Below, piece after piece: positions 1-10,710 of a stretch of 30,482 nt of DNA. The position numbers and the translations under genes are program-made. The notes below the pieces were generated by a model. The model was given only the letters and a program-made list of their open reading frames with translations, had not been told where the DNA came from and did no database searches. Source of the stretch: Chlorokybus atmophyticus (Eukaryota > Streptophyta > Chlorokybophyceae > Chlorokybales > Chlorokybaceae); the NCBI GenBank assembly GCA_009103225.1, contig RHPI01001516.1, positions 1-30,482 of the forward strand, written 5' to 3'. Position 1 is the stretch's first letter. Each line of letters opens with the position of its first letter.

Positions 1-379
1 GAGGAGCGACTCAACGCTTGTGTCATCCAAATAGAGTGATCTTCCCTAAGTGTCCTCCTTCCCGGATATGCACGGGGTTGTGCCAATCTGGTGACCCTGG
101 CTAGTCACACGCGTGCGCATGGTGTGCGCAACAGCGTTGTATACAAGGTTGCCTTGCACTGCACCGCTCCGTGGTGCGATGGCACACCAAGCCTCATAAT
201 CATAATGAAGATGCAGGCTAGGGTTCTTGTGAATAACTGTACATGTACAATTGTAAGACTTGTGCTTCTCTGTGCATCGGAGATGTTGCTCGCTGTGTGT
301 GGACGACCTGGTCATGCCTCAAATGTCAAAAATAAATGTTGACCAGGACAGCGAGCTCCCCTACCCTCTAATTGGCTTC

Positions 380-1672
380 TTACTCTTCAGAGTGGGCCAA
401 CTGCATATGGCAGCCCTCACACATCCAATTTCTTTTTGGAATCTTGTCCAATGGTGGCGACAGGCACCATTGGATGTGCCAGCTAGCCATGCAGGTATCA
501 CACGGCAGCATGATTGCTTCTCTGTCGGCGCGTGCGCATCCTTGGCTGGCGTCAGGAATAGCTGCCTTGGGGTCCACAGCCCTATCGATATTGGGTAGAT
601 GGCAAAGGGCATAGTTTTTCATCTGTTCTGCGCATGTTCTAGCATCACTGCCCTCGAGTAAAAGTACTCCTTTATTGCGCACCCTTTTGACTCTAAGAAT
701 CATATTGCTGGCACTAGTGTCCAGCGTGTCCTTGGTTTAACGGTGGAGATAAATATATTCCCTGCTCCAAATTTTGCATGCGGGGCTTGTAGAACCCGCT
801 GCGCACTCGAGCGTAGCGCTGAGTGTCTTTGTGTTGTGCAATGACTAGTTTGTCCATTGCAATCGGTACAACGCGTTTAAACAATGCTCTAGCAGTGAGC
901 TCTTTTGCAAAGCTTTGCTCATCTTGTAAATCTACAACCGCCTCTGCTGGCTTTCTGATAGCAGCTGGAAGCTGTGTGGATGGCGGCCATACAGCAAGAG
1001 GTTTGGGCTGTATGCTCCCAATGCAGCCTGTCGGCTGAACCTGTATCCCATCATAATCTATGGCAGCTGGAGATCCCAGTTGATGTCGTCGTGGCTGCGG
1101 CAGAAGTTGTGCAATCCCCCTTTCACAGTGTGCACCATCCTCTCGGTGAGTCCTATTCAGCTTGGGGATGGTTGCGATGCGTGTGATAATGATCAATTTA
1201 GCAAGTTATCACATGTGATCTCTGAAACTCTATGCCTTTACCTGATAGCACCTCTGCACATCCTCCAAATCTGCTCAACACTTAGTTGAGGAAGGCCTAT
1301 GTGATAGTGTTGCTGTCTTTGTTCACAAGTGGGGTTACCTCCACCCATTCGCTGAAATGTTCGATTATCACTAGGATGTAGCAATAACCTCTTTTGTTGA
1401 CGGGTAAATCTCCTGCCAGATTAACTTAACTCCAACAATACAACAACCCCTGAATGAGGAGTGGGTGAAGTTGTGGATGCTTCGTGTTGAAGCTAGCCTT
1501 CACCTTATCGCACTCCACAATCGTTGTACGATGGCGGCAATCATTGCTGCCACGCCTGCCCATCAATATGTCGTGGTCACTACGTTGCAATATGTTTTCC
1601 CTGCCAGCCGACTAAATATTGGCAACGGCCGTGCACCTGAGGACACTAATTTAGACTGTCGTGGCTCAGGCC
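380..1672 (-). pseudogene. Ty3/gypsy pol fragment: integrase core to PHD finger (copy A), decayed
   Basis: Reading the minus strand from about 1672 down, pieces of a gypsy integrase appear in shifting frames. A spacer precedes a core fragment with VNKRGYCYILVIIEHFSEWV (about 1430-1360), then a segment reading ERMVHTVKGGLHNFCRSHDD (about 1145-1085), then QLPAAIRKPAEAVVDL and a stretch ending AQHKDTQRYARVRSGFYKP. The end is a chromatin-type tail, VLLLEGSDARTCAEQMKN, followed by a PHD-like finger with CDTC, WHIQWC and CEGC. The expected first catalytic Asp (DLAG type) reads NLAG and the TDxGxEF motif reads SGKGIEF, so catalysis is lost. Frameshifts and stops are frequent. The first Cys pair of the PHD finger is deleted here (a 9-bp difference from copy B). 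No reverse transcriptase or LTR was recognised. Confidence 0.72.
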
Positions 1673-1715
1673 ACCTGTAATCTTGATACAGGGACCTAAT
1701 AGTAACTTCCGTTAC

Positions 1716-2086
1716 TGTAAGGCCCTTTTAGTTACAATTTAGTCTTTAACAGTTAACTATGCCTAACTAACAGGCGCCTGTTAGTTACCTATCAGGCCTT
1801 AACAGGTGACTTTATATAATTAACAGGCACCTGTTAGTCACACACCAGGCCTTAACAAATGACTTTGTGTAATTTACAGGCAACTGTTAGTTACACATCA
1901 GGCCTTATTAGGTGACTACAACTAATCAACGGGCACCTGTAGGTTACACATCAGTCTTACTTAGGTGACTCGGCCTATGTGACAGGCACCTGCAGGTTAC
2001 ACACCAGTCCAGCGCAGGCGACTAAGCCTAATTCACAAGCACCAACTAGGTAATTATCGACAAAATAAGGCATTCTTTAACAACTG
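1716..2086. repeat. 53-bp tandem repeat array, about 7 units (copy A)
   Basis: Unit starts fall at 1716, 1769, 1822, 1875, 1928, 1981 and 2034, exactly 53 bp apart, with units diverging from one another. Middle units share a core of AACAGGCACCTGTTAGT, then a CA(T/C)CAGGCCTTA segment and AGGTGACT. The core of the second unit (AACAGGCGCCTGTT, 1769-1782) is a perfect palindrome, decaying in later units. The constant spacing despite divergence shows an old minisatellite without indels. It lies just upstream, in pol orientation, of the gypsy fragment and may be a tandem segment of an internal or leader region of that element. Confidence 0.85.
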
Positions 2087-3053
2087 AAGGTGATTAATGC
2101 CTAACTGTCGTCATATGTATTTGCATAGCTTGACTACACGCGACTGTCACTGACTTCCAGCATTGTTATGTGCATGTGCCGTGTACATGTACCTGAAATG
2201 TGTACAGTATCTCTCAGTCACTTGCCAAGGCTTGTAGTTCGATTATGTGACTCGAATGCAGTTCTGTTGTATATCATAGGGATGCAAGTATTGATGTGCA
2301 TGAGCATAATGACGATTGACTGAGCTGGTTTAAGATGCACAACACTCAGTCACAAGAGCCTTGTAGCTATGTACACTACCAGCTAAACGGACTACCAACT
2401 GCGCTACAGCTCCTCTCCATCATCGCTNGCGCACAGATGCGGAAAACAACATTATATCGAGCACTAATTCTTGTTTCCTTTGGTCATAAACCATTAGCAA
2501 TAGACAACTATTATAATCGTTCACGCATACTTCCATTCCAGATCGCATCGTACACCAATTTTATGGACAATGATTCAAAGCATCCAACACAGTGGTAGCC
2601 ATCGTGCAGGCTAGTGTTCGATAACCACCCTCATGGTGAATTCGGTGTTGTGTTCCTCGGGAGTCAGGATGACGGCCTGTAATCTCAAGTGTTTGCAATG
2701 CCTTGGGCTGCATGCTCTCAACCTTGTGCATGTGGGCTAGCTTGTCTACCATAGCGGCGACGCGGCAATATGTGTGGCCCAGCAGAAGCAAGGCTACCCT
2801 CGTGAGCGCCGGCCTCCTCGCAGCAAATGCAGAGGAGATGGAAGTGACGGAGCCGTGTTGGGACGGCACAGCGGTGGCGATCCCCACCGCCCCCGCTCAC
2901 CCGTTTGTTGACTGGAGCGTGGCCTTGCTGGTACACGCCAGCATACTGGTCACCTCTCCGTCGTCGTGGCAGACCCTGTGCCCATGCGCGTGTATGAGCC
3001 AACGTGGAAGGATAGACGTGGCAGCTACTCTACCACACCGTACCTTGGGGTGG
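2087..3053. other. No supported gene; single N at 2428 and unique filler between repeat copies
   Basis: 2087-2427 still belongs to repeat copy A and shows no coding signal. 2429-3053 is not repeated in the window. Its open frames on both strands are short and overlapping. A minus-strand stretch near 2640-2700 reads RLQAVILTPEEHNTEFTM in one frame, which looks protein-like and could be another retroelement piece, but I recognise no domain. Confidence 0.5.
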
Positions 3054-3432
3054 GAGGAGCGACTCAACGCTTGTGTCATCCAAATAGAGTGATCTTCCCT
3101 AAGTGTCCTCCTTCCCGGATATGCACGGGGTTGTGCCAGTCTGGTGACCCTGGCTAGTCACACGCGTGCGCATGGTGTGCGCAACAGCGTTGTATACAAG
3201 GTTGCCTTGCACTGCACCGCTCCGTGGTGCGATGGCACACCAAGCCTCATAATCATAATGAGGATGCAGGCTAGGGTTCTTGTGAATAACTGTACATGTA
3301 CAATTGTAAGACTTGTGCTTCTCTGTGCATCGGAGATGTTGCTCGCTGTGTGTGGACGACCTGGTCATGCCTCAAATGTGAAAAATAAATGTTGACCAGG
3401 ACAGCGAGCTCCCCTACCCTCTAATTGGCTTC

Positions 3433-4735
3433 TTACTCTTCAGAGTGGGCCAACTGCATATGGCAGCCCTCACACATCCAATTTCTTTTTGGAATCTTGT
3501 CCAATGGTGGCGACAGGCACCATTGGATGTGCCAGCTAGCCATGCAGGTATCACACGGCAGCATGATTGCTTCTCTGTCAGCGCGTGCGCATCCTTCGCA
3601 TCAATGGCTGGCGTCAGGAATAGCTGCCTTGGGGTCCACAACCCTATCGATATTGGGTAGATGGCAAAGGGCATAGTTTTTCATCTGTTCTGCGCATGTT
3701 TTGGCATCACTGCCCTCGAGTAAAAGTACGCCTTTATTGCGCACCCTTTTGACTCTAAGAATCATATTGCTGGCACTTGTGTCCAGCGTGTCCTTGGTTT
3801 AACGGTGGAGATAAATATATTCCCTGCTCCAAATTTTTGCATGCGGGGCTTGTAGAACCCGCTGCGCACTCGAGCGTAGCGCTGAGTGTCTTTGTGTTGT
3901 GCAATGACTAGTTTGTCCATTGCAATCGGTACAGCGCGTTTAAACAATGCTCTAGCAGTGAGCTCTTTTGCAAAGCTTTGCTCATCTTGTAAATCTACAA
4001 CCGCCTCTGCTGGCTTTCTGATAGCAGCTGGAAGCTGTGTGGATGGCGGCCATACAGCAAGAGGTTTGGGCTGTATGCTCCCAATGCAGCATGTCGGCTG
4101 AACCTGTATCCCATCATAATCTATGGCAGCTGGAGATCCCAGTTGATGTCGTCGTGGCTGCGGCAGAAGTTGTGCAATCCCCCTTTCACAGTGTGCACCA
4201 TCCTCTCGGTGAGTCCTATTCAGCTTGGGGATGGTTGCGATGCGTGTGATAATGATCAATTTAGCAAGTTATCACATGTGATCTCTGAAACTCTATGCCT
4301 TTACCTGTTAGCACCTCTGCACATCCTCCAAATCTGCTGAACACTTAGTTGAGGAAGGCCTATGTGATAGTGTTGCTGTCTTTGTTCACAAGTGGGGTTA
4401 CCTCCACCCATTCGCTGAAATGTTCGATTATCACTAGGATGTAGCAATAACCTCTTTTGTTGACGGGTAAATCTCCTGCCAGATTAACTTAACTCCAACA
4501 ATACAACAACCCCTGAATGAGGAGTGGGTGAAGTTGTGGATGCTTCGTGTTGAAGCTAGCCTTCACCTTATCGCACTCCACAATCGTTGTACGATGGCGG
4601 CAATCATTGCTGCCACGCCTGCCCATCAATATGTCGTGGTCACTACGTCGCAATATGTTTTCCCTGCCGGCTGACTAAATATTGGCAACGGCCGTGCACC
4701 TAAGGACACTAATTTAGACTGTCGTGGCTCAGGCC
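3433..4735 (-). pseudogene. Ty3/gypsy pol fragment: integrase core to PHD finger (copy B), decayed
   Basis: Same content and order as the fragment at 380-1672. Two differences are informative. An extra T near 3837 keeps the frame through KFGAGNIFIS, the part copy A reads out of frame. The extra 9 bp near 3597 give CEGC before ARADREAIMLPCDTC, which restores the first Cys pair of a C4HC3 PHD finger (CEGC, CDTC, WHIQWC, CEGC), but an in-frame TGA lies just before it. So both copies are dead, with partly different lesions. The fragment is minus strand, like the spliced gene to its right. Confidence 0.72.
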
Positions 4736-4778
4736 ACCTGTAATCTTGATACAGGGACCTAATAGTAACTTCCGTTAC

Positions 4779-5149
4779 TGTAAGGCCCTTTTAGTTACAA
4801 TTTAGTCTTTAACAGTTAACTATGCCTAACTAACAGGCGCCTGTTAGTTACCTATCAGGCCTTAACAGGTGACTTTATATAATTAACAGGCACCTGTTAG
4901 TCACACACCAGGCCTTAACAAATGACTTTGTGTAATTTACAGGCAACTGTTAGTTACACATCAGGCCTTATTAGGTGACTACAACTAATCAACGGGCACC
5001 TGTAAGTTACACATCAGTCTTACTTAGGTGACTCAGCCTATGTGACAGGCACCTGCAGGTTACACACCAGTCCAGCGCAGGCGACTAAGCCTAATTCACA
5101 AGCACCAACTAGGTAATTATCGACAAAATAAGGCATTCTTTAACAACTG
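4779..5149. repeat. 53-bp tandem repeat array, about 7 units (copy B)
   Basis: Counterpart of the array at 1716-2086, shifted by 3063 bp, with unit starts at 4779, 4832 and every 53 bp after. It has the same number of units and only single-base differences, which fits allelic copies better than independent arrays. Confidence 0.85.
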
Positions 5150-5466
5150 AAGGTGACCAATGCCTAACTGTCGTCATATGTATTTGCATAGCTTGACTAC
5201 ACGCGACTGTCACTGACTTCCAGCATTGTTATGTGCCTGTGCTGTGTACATGTACCTGAAATGTGTACAGTGTCTCTCAGTCACTTGCCAAGGCTTGTAG
5301 TTCGATTATGTGACTCGAATGCAGTTCTGTTGTATATCATAGGGATGCAAGTATTGATGTGCATGAGCATAATGACGATTGACTGAGCTGGTTTAAGATG
5401 CACAACACTCAGTCACAAGAGCCTTGTAGCTATGTACACTACCAGCTAAACGGACTACCAACTGCG

Positions 5467-7294
5467 CTACAGCTCCTCTCCATCATCGCTGGTCTCGTCA
5501 TTACGGAACAAAGCACCACGCGCTGGGGCCTGTGGAGGAGACGCCGGAGCTTGCTCTTCCTCCTCAAACGGTTGTGCCAGCCAATCAAATGCCGCTTCTG
5601 CCTCAGCGAGCGGGTCACGAGCTGCTGTCTCTTGCGGCCGGCGCCGATTGGGATCTTTCAGGTATTCGACACAAGATGCAGTGCGGCGTTTCACAAGGGT
5701 GAATGGCTGGAGGGCTGCGTACCGTTGCCTCATCTCCCGCTTCATTGACATGATCATGGTGTTGATTTCGCTGAGGTACTCTTCATGTGTGTCTATGCTG
5801 GCAGCTAGGAGAGGGTCTCCATCCTTGCCCTTTAGGATGCGCTCCACCTGCGTAGTTTACAGGCATGTCTTAGTGGCATCGAAAGCCACTATTCACTGCA
5901 ACGCGTCTGCAAGCCTGTAGTTTGGGGCTACAGCGTTCCTGAATTGCTAATGATGGAGTTCAGAGTGCTCACCGTAAGCAACAGGTATGCGAGGTGGTTG
6001 ACTGTCAGCTGCCGGCGACCAGGTGTAGTGACGGCGTAAGACCAGCATTGCACGATCATTTGCCAGATTATGGGATTGCCCCATTCATGGATGTATCTCC
6101 TCCGCTCCGGGTCTGCAGTGTCGGTCACCTCAAATCTCCGCCATGACTTGTCTGCGACAGTCATACCGACAAGGCATTAGTCACGAAATAGATAGTTCAA
6201 GTTGAGCCTGCACCAGGCTAGAATAGTGCCTGTGACTTACTTTGGAGCGCGTTGCGCATCTGGGCTTTTTGGGTCTCGGGGTCCATTAGGGCGTCGATGT
6301 GCCTGATTGAATCGGTTACAATAGGCGAGATGAGTACGTGTGTATGGAGGCTGAGTAAGAAGGCAGTGTTGCATAGCAGACATGGTGGTGAGGGACCCAA
6401 CTCACTTGCGCTTGTTGCTGTTAAACAGTGTCCACTTGTACTCCTTCTCAAGGACATGCTTGATCTTGGTGACGTTCTCAGACCGGACCTGCGTAGCTTT
6501 CTTCAGGGCGACACTCCAGTGGAAGGGGCACTCCTTGGGAGTCCAGTACACCTCATAGAACTTGGCCGCATCGGCCTCGTCGTCATGGTCGAAGCCAACT
6601 ACCTGTCACGGGCAGGTTGGTCAGTGTCACGGTGCAGTGCGGTCATGAAGCATTCACAGCACCTGACACATGACGTTACGAATAGTGTCCTCCTTGGGAT
6701 AAACGTGGCTCTCTACCCAGTGGCCGTTTATGATTTCAACGACGGCATCTCGCAAATGCTGTCCACAGAAGAACAATCCGTTACACACATACACACAGTG
6801 TCACAGTGTCACACAGTGCTTACCTCGTTGCCAATCTTCCACTTGCTTGGGGAAGGGTTGCTGACGGCCGAGGTTGCCACGTCACGGCCAAATGCGTTTG
6901 GGTTGGGGGTTCCAATCGACCCTCTGCAAGCACAACCACATGAGTCATGCTGCCAGCCATGAAAGATGCAACCCTCACAGTTGCAAAAGAAGAACAACGT
7001 GCACAGTGTATCCAGAACGCATGCAGTGAGTCACTGTGCTAGTCATGATAGAAGCAAGCATCCAAGTTAGAAGTTGAGCAAGAAGCAACGTGCACAGTGC
7101 ATCAAGAACGCATGCAGTCTAGCTTGCCCTTGCGACTGCGGTGTCAGGTGGAGTTGTTGTGATGTGCTGGGCGTTAGCGCGGGGTCTTGCTGCGATTGGT
7201 TGGCGACGGTTGCCTGGTTGAACACTGGGGGCAATGTGGACAACTGGCGCCGACCTCCACGACGAGGTGCACTTACGGATGGACCACGAGGCAT
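5467..7294 (-). CDS. Seven-exon gene, protein of unknown function with acidic C-terminus
   Basis: Reconstructed on the minus strand from splice sites. Exons: 7294-7128, 6923-6824, 6758-6663, 6602-6406, 6350-6241, 6151-5973, 5847-5467. Introns are 204, 65, 60, 55, 89 and 125 bp. Donors read GCAAGC (a GC-AG intron), GTAAGC, GTGCTG, GTGAGT, GTAAGT and GTGAGC, and all acceptors are AG. Phases are 2, 0, 0, 2, 1, 0 and match at every junction. The total is 1230 nt, 409 residues plus stop. The N-terminus is Pro/Gln/Ser-rich (start ATG 7294). The middle has KFYEVYWTPKECPFHWSVAL, then a helical segment with YIHEWGNPIIWQMIVQCW, then MIMSMKREMRQRYAAL. The end is acidic (PFEEEEQAPA, DETSDDGEEL). I do not recognise a family; the acidic tail and aromatic-rich core could suit a nuclear or DNA-bound protein. 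A strong GTAAGT at 7276 could instead end a tiny first exon. The last eight codons lie inside repeat copy B. Confidence 0.72.
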
Positions 7295-7881
7295 CTCTCC
7301 AACTGATAGTCGGGTGCCGCCTGTTTAGCTGTAAGTGGCGCTGCCGCCTCCAACGCTGCCGCCGCCGGTTGGCCCGCCCGAATGTATGAGGCGCGAAAAC
7401 GAAAATGAGGCGGTTTTGAACGTCTAGAGTCCCGCACTAGAGTCGCACTTGTAGTGCGTCCTTGCTCCTATGGTTGATGGTACGACTTATGCATTCGTGC
7501 CATGCATGCTTCGTACAACCATTGTTACCAATGGTTGTGTCGTAACATTTATGGTACGACAGAGGCATCTCTCGTCCAACCCCAGCGATTGCCGTACAAT
7601 GGCTCTGTCGTACCATCCATGGTACGACAGAGGCATTGCTCGATCAGCCCAAATGGGAGTTAGCATGCACTCACCCAAACACGCTTCATTGATGGCCGGA
7701 TGATGGCACGCAGGGGCACCAGGTCGATGACGGGTCGAATGTCAGGCTTGATGGGCCGGGGTTCGACTAAGAGGCGGAGGACTAGGAGTTGGCGGCGGCG
7801 GCGGCGGCGTGGCACATTTTGCGAGAAGTTGTGGTCGTAAGAGTTCAAGCAGCGAAGCCAGCTACTACCGGTCGCCACGTC
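7295..7881. promoter_or_regulatory. Divergent intergenic region with palindromes and an E2F-like site
   Basis: This 587-bp stretch separates the start of the minus-strand seven-exon gene (7294) from the proposed start of the plus-strand OTU gene (7882), so it probably holds both promoters. 7390-7399 reads GGCGCGAAAA, on the other strand TTTTCGCGCC, which matches the E2F consensus. 7444-7458 is a small dyad (CGCACT / AGTGCG). From about 7470 to 7640 there are repeated GGTACGAC and GTACAACCATTG / CAATGGTTGTG dyads. A GGC run at 7789-7806 is a short simple repeat. No TATA box is obvious. Promoter function is inferred from position only. Confidence 0.35.
7597..7638. repeat. Palindrome of the GTCGTACCAT family
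   Basis: CAATGGCTCTGTCGTACCAT, two bases, then ATGGTACGACAGAGGCATTG: 20-bp arms with one mismatch. Nearly the same palindrome occurs at 20055-20092. Just upstream, ATGGTACGACAGAGGCAT also occurs singly at 7552-7569. Confidence 0.85.
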
Positions 7882-10601
7882 ATGGATCATGGCAGGCGTC
7901 AGCAATGGGGCTGTCCAACATGCATCACCAACATTGGACAAACCAGCAGGCAAGCCATTAAAGACCATCTTCACACAGAGAGCTGCTTGGTGGCTCGCTT
8001 TCTGCAACAGGGAGTGGATCAGGAGCTGCAGTCCTTGGAGCCCCTTGTCAGAACCATGCGGGACCAGTTGCGGCTGTGGGAACAAGCACAAAGGAATGAA
8101 GAGGTACGCTCAACAGTCACATGCATTACCTGGTAAGAGCAATTTGTTTTTTAGCGCAGTCCATGTGATATATGTAGCGTGGCTGCATGCCTCCACTGTT
8201 CACCCATACCCACCCTACAGTCAAGCCGACATTGCGGAAGCAAGAGCAGATAGACAGAGCTGGGCGGCGGTATGTTGTTGCCAATCTCGCTGTGCATGTT
8301 GACTGCAATGTCGGCTCCAATGCATGCCTACCTTTCCATGCTAGGATGTGCGTGAGCGTGCGAAGTCGCGCGCGCGTGCCGAACGAAGTAGGCTGGGTTT
8401 GAGCACAGGAGCGCGTGGCCATTCGTCCGGCATTTAACCAATAGTGCATCAACCAGCAATGACGCAGTCCATGCAATCATTCGTGCATCAACCAGCAATG
8501 CCGCAGGTGATTGTTCGAAGCAACCAACTGATGACGGTGTGACGCAGTTGACTATTGCAATTGCAGTGTCGCAAGCATGCAGCTAACCCACATGTGATTG
8601 GTTGACAGCACCACAGTGCACTAAGTCCTGTTGGAGCTCCTATGCAAGCCTGGATTCAATCCCATCAACTGGTCCTTCAATCCCACTTGCTGATGGGCGC
8701 GGCGGCAATGCGGCATCAGTTTAACATGCATGTTGGCCTGTTGAATCCCGACATGTCCATTGGGGCAGTGGCGCATGATGTGCCCATGGCTCACGAGCTC
8801 CGTGACGAGTCTGCCATCGAGGGTGGCGGGGAGAGTGCAGCTAATACCTTGTCAGCCCCCATGGCTTCCCCGGCTCCATGCAGCCCACGGGCCGTTGTGG
8901 TAAGTCGCTGTCTTTTATGCTCGTGCCTTGGTAATAATGCGTCAGGCACTGCATAAGCTTAAATTCGTCCTTTGCAACATTGTGAGCCATCTTATTCTGG
9001 GTCCTGTATACAGCCCCCCTTGCTGCATGCACAAGTGGTCTCACCTGCAGCTCCTGCTCCCCTCCCAGCCAGAGCGCAACCACCTTCCGCGGCACCAGTC
9101 CTTCGTGCACTGCCATCTCCTCCACGAGCAGCACCGGTGATTGCGGGGCAACAATCCTTCTTGCCGCCACCGGCGAGACCACAGCACAATGCAACAACCG
9201 ATGTGGCTTATGCACCTACCTTACCCCACCCGCTGCAAGTTGAAGCCGGCAGTCTGCCCCAAACTTAGGTACTTTATCCGTCACTGTGACTCTTGCCGTC
9301 CACAGTTGGACACACCATGTGAGTGCTGTATGCGCATGCAGCAGGGGTCACCACCTGCCAGCGAGTCATCAGAGGAGCTGGCCGCAACCCGCATACGGCC
9401 ATCAGTCATGCTAGGTCGCCAGCTTGCCTCATGGGACCACTTCAATGCGCCAACGGATGGTAATTGCTTCTACCATTGTGTATTTCGCGCCAGGCCATCC
9501 ATAGCGCAAAGTGTCCTGGATGATCACAAGTGCCCCAGCTCGAGCAGATTTTGGGCCATGCTGGACACCATGGACGACGACGGCAGGGGGCACACTCTCC
9601 GCAAAATCACCGCCAAGGCTGTCGATGCAGGCTAGCAAAATCCTAGACTTCTGCAGAGCCATTGGTGCCGCGGGAGAGATGGCGCAGTATTACGACAAAC
9701 TGCCTGCGACCATGTTGGCTGATATCAACTGCAACATTGACCTAGCCATGGCCAAGGTGCGACAGATCGTGCGGAGAAAAGATGTGTACGTCGAGCACCT
9801 GCAGATGACCATGTTTGCCAACAAGCTGGGCTTGTTGATTGGCTGCGTGACCGTTCAGCGCGAGCATGGGGAGTGGGTGCCACGGTCCGGCAGCGCAGTT
9901 TGGGTTGAAAATAAAGAAGCCCCCAACTCAGTGCTGGTGGTGGGCAACACTGCTCCTGATGAGCCAGAAGCACACTTTTGGCTGCTCAAGCCTGCAAGCA
10001 CCGAACAGTGGTCGTGGCCTATGCATGAAGTGCCACCGGAGGTAACACACCTGATCGGAGAGTGGCGGAATGGCGTTGCCAATTCCCCGCTACCACCGGC
10101 TGTGACCCAGAGTGCTGCGCCAACGCCTCAGGCCTCGCCTTCGTGTGCTAGGCAAGAAGTAGCCGAGTATTCTGCACATCCTCCCCTCAACCACAGCCAC
10201 ATGCTCGCAATCCCAATTCAGCACCCTCCCTTCCTGCCGCGGAGACTCACTTGCCACCACACTCTGACCATCCGGAGGCATCTCCATCAAGAAGCAGCTG
10301 TAGCTCGCCCTCTCCCTCTAAGCTTGCCACATTGATCCCAGCCTGTCTTGTTGGTAAAGAGATTGATCGAGGTGTCCTGAAAGCTGCGCTGAAAGACAAA
10401 GGCTTCATGCTCGACCTCATGAAGCAACATGAGGTCGTGGAGGAACGGGAGGCAACCAACAAGCGCAAGGCTGTGGAGCAAGAAGATAACGCCTTACCTC
10501 CTCTGAGTGACAGTGCCACGGAGAGCGCCTGCCAGGATGTGCAGGGTGACAAAAAAAAAAAGAAGAAGGTTGTTGGAACAAAGAACGCTGACATGACCTA
10601 A
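7882..10601 (+). CDS. Spliced zinc-finger / OTU-family cysteine protease, with a frameshift
   Basis: Proposed exons: 7882-8132, 8221-8269, 8609-8899, 9014-9238, 9306-10041, 10152-10601. Good donors lie at 8133 (GTAAGA), 8270 (GTATGT), 8900 (GTAAGT) and 10042 (GTAACA), with matching phases. The junction around 9239-9305 is weak: a TAG at 9266 stops the simplest read-through. The N-terminus has a C2HC finger (C11, C14, H29 or H31, C35), then a helical Gln-rich region and a Pro/Ala-rich linker. The OTU core follows: PTDGNCFYHCV with catalytic Cys at 9465-9467, VYVEHLQMTMFANKLGLLIG, and EAHFWLLKP with catalytic His at 9973-9975. Known OTU enzymes cleave ubiquitin or related chains. The C-terminus is Ser/Pro-rich and ends in a Lys run (10549-10569), a likely nuclear signal. 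Near 9630 the frame shifts by one base (stop TAG at 9633). This is a sequencing indel, a real mutation or an unrecognised intron; a 76-bp intron 9511-9586 would also fit by phase but removes OTU-like sequence. The protein may start earlier or be two genes. Confidence 0.68.
8270..8608 (+). other. Probable long intron of the OTU gene, with a 39-bp-spaced direct repeat
   Basis: The donor GGCG|GTATGT at 8270 and the acceptor TTGACAG ending at 8608 keep the frame. Inside, GTGCATCAACCAGCAATG occurs at 8444-8461 and again at 8483-8500. No coding signal is clear, though a missed small exon is possible because this intron is much longer than the others. Confidence 0.4.
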
Positions 10602-10710
10602 AAAGGAAAGGCGAGGCATCGTTACAACATTAGAAGAAGCACAGCGCCTTGAAGCCTCACTGGGGCTGACTGTGTGTCCTGAGTAGGCACAGGCGGGTTT
10701 ACAGCGTCAA

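Larger units (their letters stand above)
1..2427. repeat. Direct repeat copy A (2.43 kb), ends at a single N
   Basis: This block matches 3054-5490 nearly base for base. The offset is 3053 bp at the left end and 3063 bp at the right, because copy B has a 9-bp insertion near 3597 and one extra T near 3837. Scattered substitutions give about 1% divergence. The copy stops exactly at the single N at 2428. Its last 24 bases equal the 3' end of the coding region of the minus-strand gene that is complete beside copy B. A break at an N plus allele-like divergence suggests an unmerged haplotype or contig overlap rather than a true tandem duplication, but a real segmental duplication is not excluded. 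Confidence 0.9.
3054..5490. repeat. Direct repeat copy B (2.44 kb)
   Basis: Second copy of the block at 1-2427. It runs without a break into the unique sequence at 5491, where the last coding exon of the minus-strand gene continues, so copy B is probably the correctly joined version. Differences from copy A are scattered single bases, a 9-bp insertion near 3597 and one extra T near 3837. Confidence 0.9.

Noticed and set aside
5395-5480. tRNA-like sequence on the minus strand (TAGCGCAGTTGG resembles a box A)
   Set aside because: The D-stem does not pair and no box B of the GGTTCRANNCC type follows; part of it overlaps the end of a coding exon.
6252-6962. Plus-strand open frame of 236 codons
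   Set aside because: It is antisense to well-supported exons and introns of the minus-strand gene and shows no recognisable protein.
7470-7640. CRISPR-like array
   Set aside because: The repeats are palindromes of uneven spacing, there are no regular spacers, and the context is eukaryotic.
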